Below, piece after piece: positions 45,947-55,420 of a stretch of DNA of 64,000 bases (position 1 is its first letter; each line of letters begins with the position of its first letter). The notes beneath the pieces were generated by a model that searched no databases, was not told the DNA's origin, and was given only the letters and a program-made list of their open reading frames with translations. Made by a program: the position numbers and the translations under genes. Location of the stretch: assembly GCA_039028975.1 (NCBI GenBank), contig JBCCHB010000027.1, positions 1 through 64,000 on the forward strand. Reading direction: 5' to 3'. This DNA comes from JAHBNG01 sp039028975. Its GTDB lineage: Bacteria > Chloroflexota > Anaerolineae > Caldilineales > Caldilineaceae.

Positions 45947-45998
45947 AAACGGTAGTTTCCGATGGCTTCTACAAGAGAAAAGCAGCTACCGTTTTCAA
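45943..45998. terminator. Hairpin at end of serine hydrolase gene
   Basis: TTGAAAACGGTAG (45943-45955) pairs perfectly with CTACCGTTTTCAA (45986-45998), a 13-bp stem around a 30-nt loop, and includes the stop codon. There is no following T-run, so it is more an mRNA end-stabilising hairpin or a small insertion than a classical terminator. Confidence 0.45.
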
Positions 45999-46430
45999 AC
46001 AGAACTCACTATAAATGGAAAAGGGGAGCGGTGGCAGGGGGACAGGGATCGCCAATCAGAGCGTCATAAAGCACATTGACGAGATTGTGCGCCTACTTGC
46101 GTGCCGTTGAGAATAGTTGGGTTGGTTCAAAGTACTGACCAAGGATGACGTATCATATACCTAACGAGGCTTCGCCTCAGACCAAAGAAAACTAGGACGC
46201 TGATTTTCAGGATTTTCAGGATTTGATTGTTGGTTACTGAAAACTTGACTCAAATGGAACGACTTTTCACACCCAAGCCTTCTAGCCAGAAAAATCTTGT
46301 CCCGACTCGTAACCAAGCTACTCTGGGAAATTCTGAGAGTGAAGAGATCCCCGTCTTCACAAGGAGAAGCTTTTCTGGTCATCTATATCAAGCTTCGTCC
46401 TCTTTGATCTACTTTGTAAGGAGACATCTT
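45999..46430. other. Gene-free spacer upstream of S41 peptidase
   Basis: About 430 nt without a convincing gene. An open frame runs into the peptidase from 46227 but has no ribosome binding site and reads as basic, unstructured sequence. A short direct repeat, ATTTTCAGG, occurs twice at about 46203-46220. No promoter close to consensus is seen. Confidence 0.4.
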
Positions 46431-48083
46431 ATGTCGTTGCCTGCGTTCCTACTGCTAACTGCCGTCGTCGTTCAGTTAGTTGGACCTCTTGTTTCATCTC
46501 TCGAAAAATGGTGCCGACTACTTTGGCTGCTGATTCTGGGGCTAACCGGCTGGCAAGTTTGGCATGATTCCGTTTTGCCGAGCATGATCTCTGTCTATCT
46601 TTTGCTGGCAATCATGTTTTTGTTTTTCCTGGCGGGCAGTTTCCGGCATTGGAGATACAGAGCACCGCTCCGAAAACCATACTGGTTGCGGACTGTTGCG
46701 GTATGCCTGAGTTTGCCTTTAGTGGTTATCCCCGTCATTGAGGCCACTGTTTTGCCATTGGGCTTTGACGATTATCGCCGCGAGAGTTGGCCCGTCGCGT
46801 TTGAACACGTGCACACTACGCTCCAAACCCACTACGCTTTCGGAAAGTGGAAGAAAATCGATTGGCATACTCTTTATGACAGGCATTACCCAAAGATCGT
46901 TGAGGCCGAACAGATGGGAGACGAAAAAGCATACTATGTTGCTTTACGCGAATACATTTATGCTCTTCCCGATGGACATGTCGGCATTACTAGCCAGCAT
47001 CAAAATGAAGCAGAATGGGCTGACATCGGCGGAGGGTTTGGCTTTGCCGTGCTCAGGCTTAACGATGGGCGCGTCATTGCTCATATTGTGGATCGATATG
47101 GACCTGCTGCACGGGCAGGTATGACTTGGGGCGCAGAGATTGTCGACTGGGACGGTCAGCCCGTCAGTGAGGCTGTCGCGTCTGTCCCAACATTGTGGGC
47201 ATCGCGCCCGCCAGCCACCACGCGGAATGTGTCAATCGCTCAGCATCAATTGCTAACCCGCGCTTCAATCGGCACGGAGCTTATAGTCACATTTCGTAAT
47301 CAAGGCGCATCTCAAACCCAAACTGTGATCTTATCAGCAATCAATGACGGATTCGGGACCTATCGAAAGGCAGTACATTGGCAGATGGCTGAGCCTTCTA
47401 CGGAACCGATCCGCCACGTTATCCTAAATAGTAATGTAGGCTACATTCAGATTTCGACTCTTGAACCTATTCCTGGCAAATTGGGTCCGGTTGAAGCCAT
47501 GAATCGGGCAATGCAGCATATGCTTGATGAGAATGTTCAGGCGCTTGTAATCGACGTACGCGGTAATCGTGGTGGACTTGATACAATGGTTCCTGCCATG
47601 ATGAGCTACTTTACACCATCTCGCCTGCACTATGAAGGCGTGACAACCTACAATCGCTGGGTCAAAGATTTTAGTCGTTTGTTTTCACTGTATGTCAATC
47701 CAAATGAGCTGCAATTTACAAAGCCTGTCGTGGTTTTAGTCGATCATCGGACCAAAAGCTCGGGTGAGGGCTTTGGGCTGATTGCAAAATCGTTGTCTAC
47801 TGTAAGCGTGGTTGGGATACATGGTACTGATGGCTCATTTGGGATGGCAGGAGCGTCAATTTTATTGCCCACAGACATAGAAGTAAGCTACCCATGGGGA
47901 CAATCAGTAGATCTAGATGGGATTGTTCAAGTGGATAGCAATCATGCATTGGAAGGTGGCATTCAACCGGATATCTCTATTCCGCTGACCTTTGACATAG
48001 CCAAGGAGATTTATCTGGATGGCAATGATGTTGTTCTGAACTTTGCGCAAGATTACCTACAAAAACAGCTTGCCAAACAGTGA
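46431..48083 (+). CDS. S41-family peptidase (C-terminal processing type) with membrane N-terminus
   Basis: A 550-residue protein. The N-terminal part has about four hydrophobic helices (residues 1-30, 45-65, 85-105 region). A PDZ-like section follows (FGFAVLRLNDGRVIAHIVDR, GMTWGAEIVDWDGQPV), then the peptidase domain with VQALVIDVRGNRGGLDTM and the catalytic Ser in VDHRTKSSGEGFGLIAKSL. The ATG at 46431 follows TAAGGAGACATCTT; an earlier frame lacks this. It probably degrades peptides outside the membrane. It is transcribed alone or with the following regulator. Confidence 0.87.
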   Translation: MSLPAFLLLTAVVVQLVGPLVSSLEKWCRLLWLLILGLTGWQVWHDSVLPSMISVYLLLAIMFLFFLAGSFRHWRYRAPLRKPYWLRTVAVCLSLPLVVIPVIEATVLPLGFDDYRRESWPVAFEHVHTTLQTHYAFGKWKKIDWHTLYDRHYPKIVEAEQMGDEKAYYVALREYIYALPDGHVGITSQHQNEAEWADIGGGFGFAVLRLNDGRVIAHIVDRYGPAARAGMTWGAEIVDWDGQPVSEAVASVPTLWASRPPATTRNVSIAQHQLLTRASIGTELIVTFRNQGASQTQTVILSAINDGFGTYRKAVHWQMAEPSTEPIRHVILNSNVGYIQISTLEPIPGKLGPVEAMNRAMQHMLDENVQALVIDVRGNRGGLDTMVPAMMSYFTPSRLHYEGVTTYNRWVKDFSRLFSLYVNPNELQFTKPVVVLVDHRTKSSGEGFGLIAKSLSTVSVVGIHGTDGSFGMAGASILLPTDIEVSYPWGQSVDLDGIVQVDSNHALEGGIQPDISIPLTFDIAKEIYLDGNDVVLNFAQDYLQKQLAKQ

Positions 48084-48174
48084 ACACCTAAGCCCGCCTT
48101 GTAAAATTAGCCAATATTGGTCATAATAATGACGGCGTTCGAATTCAGGTTCATTTCACCCTGGCTACCCGTCT

Positions 48175-50889
48175 ATGACCATTCTGCAAACCAAGATCCA
48201 TGTTCCCAAACCAGTACCCAACGCGCTGCCCCGCAAACGTCTGTATGATCACTTAACGAGCGGATTGGATAGCGGTCATCGCCTTACCCTGGTAGCAGCA
48301 CCGGCTGGATTCGGCAAAACCACCCTTATTACAACCTGGCTGCAGAGACTGCGATCAGAGTCTGTGTCAACACGACATTATGCGTGGGTTTCGCTCGAGA
48401 AAGCTGATAGTGAGCGGACGCGCTTTCTTCTCTATTTGGTAGCTACCCTCACTGCTACGAATGTGCCTGTTCCAGGCTACCTCAATGAACAGCTACAAGC
48501 AAGCGATCCACCGCCTACCGAGATCGTTCTCGTTGAGATCATGAATGCACTGAACGGGCTAGATAAAGATACCCTCCTTATTCTTGAAGATTACCACGTC
48601 ATCACCAACAGCGAAATAGATGATGCCGTGACTTACCTCTTAGACCATTCGCCACCGACCCTCCATTTGGTGATTATTAGCCGCGTTGAACCGAGCCTTC
48701 CGCTTCCTCGCCTACGTGCCCACCAGCAGATGACTGAGGTTCGCGCACAGGATTTACGATTCTCCATAGCGGAGTCCGCTGCATTTTTCGCGGTCAATGA
48801 GCAGCTTTCACTGACCGCAGACCAAATTGGTAAGCTTGAAGAACGTACAGAGGGGTGGGCGGCTGGCTTGCAGATGGCTGGTCTTTCGCTACAAAGTCAG
48901 CCAAATGTAGAACAGTTCATACATAACTTTGCTGGCAGCGACCGCTATATTATGGACTATTTAGTCGATGAAGTGCTACGCAACCTGCCAGATCACATAC
49001 AGAACTTTCTGTTGCAAACGAGCATCCTAGACCGTTTCTGTGCCGATCTTTGTGACAAGGTGACAGAGTGGCAAAGCAAAAAGGCAAAGGATATGCCTAA
49101 TGAGGCAACCCTGTCACCCACTCAACTATACGCCCTATCACCTTCTTACAAAGTCATCGAGTACCTAGAGCAAGCCAATCTCTTTCTTGTGCCTCTTGAT
49201 GAAACGCGCACTTGGTATCGTTATCACCACCTCTTCCAAGAGCTGCTTCAACAGCGGCTAAGAGTGTCTAGCCATGAACTTGCCACCAAAGCTCATGAAC
49301 GAGCTGCCGAGTGGTTCCATCAAAATGCCTGGCATCAAGATGCGCTTACTCACGCGTTCGCATCAGCTAACCCCGCGCTCATCGAAAAGATTGTGGAAGC
49401 AACAGCCAAACGATCATTTAGCAATGGGCGCGTTGCCCACGCCCTGCAATGGATTGAGCGCGCATGGACTGAGTTATCTGAGCCGAGTATTCGGTTGCTT
49501 ATCTATCAAGGTTGGCTCTATGCATTTTTGGGCAACCACCATCAAATCGCAAAAATCGGTCTACAGCAAGTCGATGCCAAATCAATAACTGGGTGTGAGG
49601 TGGATCCTGAACTGGCAGCCCTAGCGATTGGGCTACAAGGCATACTTGCTGCATTGAGCAAGAAGGATGAGGAGGCTATTGCGCGCTATCACCATGGAGT
49701 AGAACTATTAGAGAGCACCGACAATATCGTTCGTCTCATGCTATCTGTCTTACTGGGGCATGCAGAGATGCGCAAAGGAGAATACTTGACAGGGTTCCGA
49801 CGTCTGATGACTGTCTTTGATCCGGCCATTTTCGCTCAGTCAAGCCGCCTCCATGTCGAAGCGATGGCGATGCTAGATGGTCTTTTCGACAATCCGAATG
49901 GCGCAACAAAGGTCATGATAACGGTCAAGAAACTCATACAGCACTTTGACGAGGCTGATCTACCCGCTCATCCTGAACATGCCTGGCCCTATATACACCT
50001 GGGGCGACATTACTACTTCCAAAATCAGCTTGCTGAGGCACGCCGCCTGCTTGAAAGAGCTGTTGAACTAAGCAGATCGATGGGTGAGACGTGGGCGGGG
50101 ACCATTGAAGCGCGAATGCTTTTGGCCCGCACTCTTTATACTCAAAAGAGTCACAATCAAGGGCGCGATATTGTTGAAGGACTCTTTGAATTACGCAAGC
50201 CGCCAACAATGACAGTGTCCGGCGTCGCTCTCAAACTGCTATATCTGATCCAAGACAATGAACTAGCCCAAGCGCAGGCACTTGCAGACGAATATAGATT
50301 CACACCAACAGACGTGATTTCCCCAAATATGGTTGGTGTGTACGATATTTATGCCCACTTACTTCTAGCTCAAAAACAGTATGAAACGGTGCTTCCCCTG
50401 TTGCAGCAGTGCTTGCAGCTTCACCAAGCCATGAGTTTGGTTGAGAAAGAAATTATCACCCACAACCAAATCGCTAGTAGCCTATACGGGTTGAAACGAG
50501 AAGCCCAAGCGCGATACCATCTAGAACAAGCCATACAGATTGCGGCAAGCGTCAGCTATCTCCGCTGTTTTCTAGATTTTGATCAAACATATGCCATACT
50601 TCTCCCCGAATTGCGTCATATCGCTCCCGACTTTGTTGATCAAGTGCTGGCTCTGCAAGGGGATGATTCATACAACGCCAATGCTCAACTCATTGAACCC
50701 CTCTCCGCTCGTGAATTAGAGATTCTTGCTCTGATAGCCTCTGGGAACAGCAACCGCAACGTTGCTGACCAACTCATCCTTTCCGTGGGGACGATCAAAA
50801 AACATGCTGCTAATATATATGGCAAGCTAGGTGTTAACAACCGCACAACAGCCATAGCCCGAGCCCGGGAACTTGGGTTGCTCCCGTGA
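48175..50889 (+). CDS. MalT-type LuxR-family transcriptional regulator (STAND ATPase)
   Basis: A 904-residue regulator. The Walker A motif is AAPAGFGKTTLITTW (residues about 40-54), and LLILEDYHVI is Walker B. WYRYHHLFQELLQQRL ends the ATPase part. TPR-like helices run from about 380 to 820, and the C-terminal LuxR helix-turn-helix is LSARELEILALIASGNSNRN with VGTIKKHAANIYGKLGVNNR. Such proteins activate genes on binding a small inducer with ATP. It is the only recognisable regulator in the window, so it could control the peptidase, the serine hydrolase or the transport loci, which is inference. Confidence 0.92.
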   Translation: MTILQTKIHVPKPVPNALPRKRLYDHLTSGLDSGHRLTLVAAPAGFGKTTLITTWLQRLRSESVSTRHYAWVSLEKADSERTRFLLYLVATLTATNVPVPGYLNEQLQASDPPPTEIVLVEIMNALNGLDKDTLLILEDYHVITNSEIDDAVTYLLDHSPPTLHLVIISRVEPSLPLPRLRAHQQMTEVRAQDLRFSIAESAAFFAVNEQLSLTADQIGKLEERTEGWAAGLQMAGLSLQSQPNVEQFIHNFAGSDRYIMDYLVDEVLRNLPDHIQNFLLQTSILDRFCADLCDKVTEWQSKKAKDMPNEATLSPTQLYALSPSYKVIEYLEQANLFLVPLDETRTWYRYHHLFQELLQQRLRVSSHELATKAHERAAEWFHQNAWHQDALTHAFASANPALIEKIVEATAKRSFSNGRVAHALQWIERAWTELSEPSIRLLIYQGWLYAFLGNHHQIAKIGLQQVDAKSITGCEVDPELAALAIGLQGILAALSKKDEEAIARYHHGVELLESTDNIVRLMLSVLLGHAEMRKGEYLTGFRRLMTVFDPAIFAQSSRLHVEAMAMLDGLFDNPNGATKVMITVKKLIQHFDEADLPAHPEHAWPYIHLGRHYYFQNQLAEARRLLERAVELSRSMGETWAGTIEARMLLARTLYTQKSHNQGRDIVEGLFELRKPPTMTVSGVALKLLYLIQDNELAQAQALADEYRFTPTDVISPNMVGVYDIYAHLLLAQKQYETVLPLLQQCLQLHQAMSLVEKEIITHNQIASSLYGLKREAQARYHLEQAIQIAASVSYLRCFLDFDQTYAILLPELRHIAPDFVDQVLALQGDDSYNANAQLIEPLSARELEILALIASGNSNRNVADQLILSVGTIKKHAANIYGKLGVNNRTTAIARARELGLLP

Positions 50890-50922
50890 AACTTATGTTG
50901 GCTCAAGCGCTATGATTATGTA

Positions 50923-51194
50923 TTGGAAGACTTGCTAAAATTACCTGGTGAAGGCGAAAAAACCACTAGTGACATGGTAATTAAAGCTAGCACCGAAATA
51001 TGGTGCCTGCCCCTCTCAAAACAGACTTCCACTCGCTATTCATCGAAGCGCCTGAGGACTGTGACCACCATAAATTGGTCAAAGCAGCAGATAAAGACCT
51101 TCCAGAAGCAGGCTATTTTCTTGAGACATTTTTGCCGAGCTTCAGGTTGACCTTGGATGAGCTGTTTAGAAATTTGAAAAGTGCTATAGTATGA
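50923..51194 (+). pseudogene. YfbR-like 5'-deoxynucleotidase remnant
   Basis: After a frame change near 50990 the plus strand reads LPAPLKTDFHSLFIEAPEDC, then DHHKLVKAADKD and EAGYFLETFLPSFRLTLDEL. The HD-type nucleotidase YfbR ends with 'LVKxADxL' and 'YFMxIFVPSFHLSLDEI', a close match. The N-terminal HD residues and about 25 residues between the two blocks are missing. The short first frame (PGEGEKTTSDMVIKAST) is probably the preceding piece. Confidence 0.6.
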
Positions 51195-51221
51195 TTATGT
51201 ACTGCAAAGCGAGGGTTCCCT

Positions 51222-51554
51222 ATGTCAAAGAGACAGTTTATGTTGGCTTCTTACCAAGTAGACCTTGACGACCAAGAAGCCTTTCTGGCTGAACTGAATG
51301 CAACCGAAAAGGCCTATCGGGATGAAGAATTGATCACCGAGAGAGCTATCCTGAGGATGGCGAGCAAAAAAGATCCTGAATTCATTCTGGAGATCATAGA
51401 ATTTGTAGACTCACAAGCCGTTGCAGATGTCATGGACAACGCAAATGTCCAGACGCATTGGGTCAAACTAGCGAGTATGTGGAAAAATGGAAATTTTGGG
51501 GCCAACAACATCCCCGAAGCACACATCCCCTGGGCACTGATGGACGCGCTGTAA
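51222..51554 (+). CDS. Hypothetical protein, 110 residues
   Basis: An intact small gene with GAGGG upstream of the ATG. The sequence MSKRQFMLASYQVDLDDQEA, then TEKAYRDEELITERAILRMA and KDPEFILEIIEFVDSQAVAD has the beta-alpha-beta-beta rhythm and length of dimeric ferredoxin-fold (ABM-like) proteins, but no diagnostic motif. Codon use is like the neighbours. It stands between two decayed regions. Confidence 0.6.
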   Translation: MSKRQFMLASYQVDLDDQEAFLAELNATEKAYRDEELITERAILRMASKKDPEFILEIIEFVDSQAVADVMDNANVQTHWVKLASMWKNGNFGANNIPEAHIPWALMDAL

Positions 51555-51695
51555 TGAAGGCCGTGGCGGGGCAGACGCTTGTCATATGCGTGAGCAATGG
51601 CAACCTCAGGGTGGAAAATGGTCTACCGGGCTCGAACGCTAATGACTCTGACCACTAACAATGGAACCAATGACAATGGACATCGATAATGGCCC

Positions 51696-52325
51696 ATGGG
51701 GGATCAACTACCGGACGAGCCATTGCCAGCCAAGGTTGATCAAAAGAAGCTCGCAGCCGCGCTTGAGACGGCTTTCGCCAATCCTGCCGATCAGACCGCC
51801 GCCTACCTGGTCCTCTACCAGGGCCAGATTATCGGCGAACAATACGGTGCCGGAGCCGGGCCAGAGACCCAGCTTGAGAGCAGCTGGTCCATGGGCAAAA
51901 GCATTACGGCGGCACTGATTGGGATTCTGGTGCGAGATGGCCATTTCGAGCTTGACAGTCCAGCCCCTATACCCGCTTGGCGCGATTCGACCGATCCTCG
52001 TTCGGCCATCACCACCGCTCATCTGGTATGAATGAGCAGCAGTCTGCTCTTCAGCGGCAGCGATGAACTGGCTCACCCATTCCTTTTCGACCACAACTAC
52101 CCCTATACCCATGCCGACGATATGTTTGCCTACGCCATCAAAAAGCCGCTGGAATATCCACCCAATACGGTGGGCCGTTATCGCAACTGTGATCCGCTGG
52201 CGCTCGGCTACATCATTCGCCGTACGGTCGAGGCCCGAGGGGAGGATTATCTCAGCTTCCCTCAGCGGTCCATGCTGCCCACTCCAGAATCGATGGCCCA
52301 ACTACAGATGCTTCACGCCAAGGGT
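51696..52325 (+). pseudogene. Serine hydrolase (beta-lactamase family) with premature stop, truncated
   Basis: The catalytic SxxK is in ESSWSMGKSITAALIGILV, followed by PAPIPAWRDSTDPRSAIT. A TGA at 52029-52031 interrupts the conserved 'HLLRMSSGL' (read here HLV-stop-MSSSLLFSG), where CGA to TGA would explain it. The frame then continues with VGRYRNCDPLALGYIIRRTV, which holds the Tyr-x-Asn. It breaks off at about 52320 and passes in frame into amidohydrolase sequence. Non-functional. Confidence 0.75.
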
Positions 52326-52865
52326 CGGGTAACGTCAGTACGCTTGCACGAAACAAAGAGCGTCGGGCTGCCCTTTCGACTGTGGGCCTATGATGCCATG
52401 TTGGTCTGGCTCTCTGATAATCAAATCCCACTCCGGATTGCCCTGCCTGATGGTGACGCAGACGAGATCGTTAGCACGTTGCAGGTCTATCCTGATCTAG
52501 TCACCGTGCTGGTTGGTGGATATTACCAACATGCCCTCTGGATACGGCCCATGCTGAATGCACTACCCAATGCCTACCTGGAACTAAGTCGCTATGAGCT
52601 ACCTGGCAAAATTGACCGACTCGCTTCGGAATTTGGGGCAGAGCGGCTGCTCTACGGCTCGTGGTATCCCCGCTACGCAATGGGGCCTGTGCTATATGGG
52701 CTACATCAGACCGATTTGAGCGAGGCAGATTTGGCCCTGGTCTGCGCTGGCAACCTTGAACGGATTCTGGGCTGCGGTTGCGGTGAAAACCAGATGGACC
52801 GTTTGTCTTCGGGAAAGCTGGCATCTGGTTTTCATGCAGAGCTAAAAATAGAGGCGAACAGATGA
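52326..52865 (+). pseudogene. Amidohydrolase (family 2) C-terminal half, fused to serine hydrolase remnant
   Basis: The frame continues as GRVTSVRLHETKSVGLPFRL, then VLVGGYYQHALWIRPML, LSRYELPGKIDRLASEFGAE and RLLYGSWYPRYAMGP. These are the second half of TIM-barrel amidohydrolases, including the RLLxGSxxPR motif and the final metal region. The N-terminal HxH half is lost. Its stop overlaps the next start as ATGA (52862-52865), an original operon contact. Confidence 0.7.
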
Positions 52866-53290
52866 TTGACGGCACCACCGTCGTCGACTTTCATGGCCAC
52901 GTGGGTCACTGGGATCGCTTTTTGATGCATAATGATGTGGACTAGATGTTGCGCGCCATGGATGCAGTCGGGATTGATATTGCCTGCCTCTTCAATATCT
53001 TTCATCCTAACGGCACTACGGGCAATGATCAGACCGCCCGCTTTATTGCCCAGCACCCTGACCGATTTCGGGGCTTTGCCTACGTATCGCCCCTCTTGCT
53101 CGAGCGCATGGTCTCCGAATTGACGCGAGCCATCGATGAGCTAAACTTTGTAGCCATCAAGCTCTATCCGCCCTACACATCCTGGGACTTGGATGAACCG
53201 ATTTGGCATCCGATCTACGAATTCGCTAATGAACGCGGCTTGGCCGTTCTCTTTCACACAGGGGCGGTAATGCGCAGCGGCTGCTTAAGC
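52862..53290 (+). pseudogene. Amidohydrolase (family 2), stop codon and 3' truncation
   Basis: It begins MIDGTTVVDFHGHVGHWDRF with the metal-binding HxH, then a TAG at 52943-52945 interrupts the frame, which continues MLRAMDAVGIDIACLFNIF, ARFIAQHPDRFRGFAYVSPL and FVAIKLYPPYTSWDLDEPIW. After FHTGAVMRSG (about 53285) similarity ends. It was the partner of the preceding amidohydrolase, and both are dead. Confidence 0.75.
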
Positions 53291-53605
53291 TTTAGGCTAG
53301 AAGTACGACATTTTTTAAGGCACTTTGAGAATCATCAGGTTGGCTGTATAATATTGTTGCGCACTAATCTAGATTGGGTAATGATATCCATTCAAGGCTT
53401 GACCCAAATCCCCCCTCTTCCGATTGGCAATCCGTTTTTAGATAGAATTAAAGCCGCAGGTCTTACTTACCACATTGGTACATATCCGAAGAGTTTTGCG
53501 TTGTCATCCCTGCGCTTAGACCCTTTGCTTAGGCAGTGCATGGACTCGCCACCACTTTTCGGATGCTCTCGTAGGATAAGATCCAACCAAACGAGGAACC
53601 ACTCA
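53291..53605. other. Unrecognised filler in pseudogene region
   Basis: About 315 nt between the truncated amidohydrolase and the aminotransferase fragment. It stays open in one frame but matches nothing I know and has odd composition compared with the flanks. It may be the remains of inserted DNA that cut the amidohydrolase gene. Confidence 0.35.
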
Positions 53606-53746
53606 ATGCCTACCACCTCGGTAGAAGCGCTTCGTGACGATCTCCCCATGACGAACGAGGTTGTCTACTTCCAGACAGGTACCTATGGCCCTACCAGCAA
53701 CTCTGTGCTGGACACCGTCAGCGAGATTTTGGTTAGCTCCCTATGA
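53606..53746 (+). pseudogene. Class V aminotransferase N-terminal fragment
   Basis: 46 codons with a good ribosome binding site (GAGGA): SVEALRDDLPMTNEVVYFQT then GTYGPTSNSVLDTVSEIL. It matches the N-terminus of class V aminotransferases/cysteine-desulfurase-like proteins ('LRxDIPxxxxxxYxNxGxxGPxP'). The frame stops where sequence from another gene joins at about 53740. Confidence 0.6.
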
Positions 53747-53747
53747 T

Positions 53748-54023
53748 CCTGTAAAACCCAACTTTGGGACGACCTTCGCCAAGCCAATTTGGCTTGATCC
53801 CGTGGACGGTGCAGGACTTATAGCCGAGATAATCTGGGCCGAGATGTCTTCAACCTCTACTACAACGCCCTACATCGAATTTGCCTCGACTGAAGTATTC
53901 GACTCCCCGCTGCGTCAGGCCATTCAAGAGCTAATCCATCCGGCAGCCAATGGTGCCATCCAGATACCAACCCCACTAGGTATTGGCATCGAGAGCCCGA
54001 AAGAGTTGATTGGCCAATTGTAA
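53748..54023 (+). pseudogene. Enolase-superfamily (mandelate racemase type) C-terminal fragment
   Basis: About 90 codons end with TPYIEFASTEVFDSPLRQAI, then NGAIQIPTPLGIGIESPKEL. This is the C-terminal stretch of mandelate racemase/muconate cycloisomerase-type proteins ('tpyxEf', 'G.I.vP..PGlGvei'). Catalytic Lys and metal residues are absent. Confidence 0.55.
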
Positions 54024-54055
54024 AAAATGCGCATGTCTTATTATACTCAGCTCCG

Positions 54056-54113
54056 TTTGAAAACCCGAGTTTGGTCTCTCCTGTAGAGGCTGCAGAAAAC
54101 TCCGGTTTTCAAA
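54056..54113. repeat. Hairpin sequence, TTTGAAAAC type
   Basis: TTTGAAAACCCGAGTTT (54056-54072) and AAAACTCCGGTTTTCAAA (54096-54113) form a stem of about 17 bp with one mismatch. The ends resemble those of the hairpin at 45943-45998. It lies between the pseudogene region and the dehydrogenase gene and may isolate the latter from read-through. Confidence 0.5.
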
Positions 54114-54142
54114 GCGACCGCAATATAAGGAGGGTATACGCG

Positions 54143-55201
54143 ATGCGTTTTGTTGTGCTACTTCACGAAGAGTACCATATTGGCAGTGACTTTCACAGTG
54201 AGGGATGTGACCTACTTCGTGAGCATGGCCAAGTTGACATTATTGCCATGCGCAGGGGTGAAGAGGCATCGGCTTTTGAGCGGTTTGTTGCACTGCTCAA
54301 GGAGGCGGATGCCGCAGTGATTGGCTGCTGGCATCGACCCCCCATGCAGCCCGAGCATTGGCGTCAGGCCACAAATCTTAAAGTATTCGCCGGTACCTTT
54401 GACAATCGATTCGCGGATTGGGTCGACTTTGACCTGCTAGATGCTCGGGGGATTACCTTGATCGATACGTCACGCAGTATGACGCCTTCGGTGGCAGAGT
54501 TTGCGCTAGCCATGACCCTGAATCTACTCCGGGATATTCCAGAAGGGATTCATTGTGTGCGAGCAGGCGATTGGCAAACCCATCCATTTGACGCCTGGGA
54601 TAAACCGGGCTTTGTGCATGGTGATTTAACTGGTCGGCGCGTGGGGCTTGCCGGATTGGGCAGTATCAATCGTCGGTACGCCGAACTGCTTACGCCCTTC
54701 CGTTGTGATGTTAGGGTCTATGACCCCTTTCTGCCCGATGATATTTTTTCCCACTACGGCGTCAAGCGTGCAGAGACGCTGGTTGACTTAGCCCACTCAT
54801 CGGAAATCTTTGTCGTCGGTCTGCCGCCTATCCCAACAACGCTGGAAGTCATCAACCGAGATGTGCTCTATGCCCTACCCAAGGGTGCCTTATTTGTCTT
54901 GGTGACGCGGATGGCTGTTGTTGAACAGCAGGCCTTATGGGAGCGGATTGAAGCCAAAGAGATTGCGGCCGCCGTCGACGTATTTGCTCCTGAACCCCCG
55001 CCCAAGGATGCCTGGTTTCGACGGCACCCCAACGTGCAAGCGACGCCCCACATGGCCGGAGGGACAGTATTTTGCCATCGCCGGTGTATGACCGATGCGT
55101 GCAAGGATGCCATCGCTGTATTGGCTGGCAAAGCACCTCGATTTCAGGCAACAAAGCAAGACTACCTAATCTATGAGGGGAAATTGAGACCTGTAGCCTG
55201 A
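54143..55201 (+). CDS. D-2-hydroxyacid dehydrogenase family protein
   Basis: A 352-residue enzyme. The cofactor motif is RRVGLAGLGSINRRYAELL with the third Gly of GxGxxG replaced by Asn. Catalytic residues: Arg in FVLVTRMAVVEQQ, Glu in DVFAPEPPPKDAW and His in VQATPHMAGGT. ATG 54143 follows AAGGAGG, whereas an earlier TTG at 54071 lies in the hairpin. It resembles the 56451 gene product more than the 33837 one. Confidence 0.88.
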   Translation: MRFVVLLHEEYHIGSDFHSEGCDLLREHGQVDIIAMRRGEEASAFERFVALLKEADAAVIGCWHRPPMQPEHWRQATNLKVFAGTFDNRFADWVDFDLLDARGITLIDTSRSMTPSVAEFALAMTLNLLRDIPEGIHCVRAGDWQTHPFDAWDKPGFVHGDLTGRRVGLAGLGSINRRYAELLTPFRCDVRVYDPFLPDDIFSHYGVKRAETLVDLAHSSEIFVVGLPPIPTTLEVINRDVLYALPKGALFVLVTRMAVVEQQALWERIEAKEIAAAVDVFAPEPPPKDAWFRRHPNVQATPHMAGGTVFCHRRCMTDACKDAIAVLAGKAPRFQATKQDYLIYEGKLRPVA

Positions 55202-55420
55202 TAAATTCAAAGTACTCTATTGGATCTTCACGTGGTTAACAAGCCAAGGCTAAATGAGCCATGAGGGATTGAAGGACGTTGTCGCAAGCGACCATTTCAT
55301 GAACGGCGAGCTCAGTCGGGTCGAAATGAAGTTTATCTCCTCTTTCTTCATGCTCTTCACGGTTCATTTTTTGTATGTTAACCACATAAGAGCCTGTTGA
55401 GCTATTCAAAGGAGAGAGTC

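Noticed and set aside
52029..52031. In-frame TGA in the serine hydrolase as a second selenocysteine codon
   Set aside because: The family has Arg, not Cys, at this position (HLLRMSSG), the protein is not a redox enzyme, and the gene is decayed elsewhere; CGA to TGA mutation explains it.
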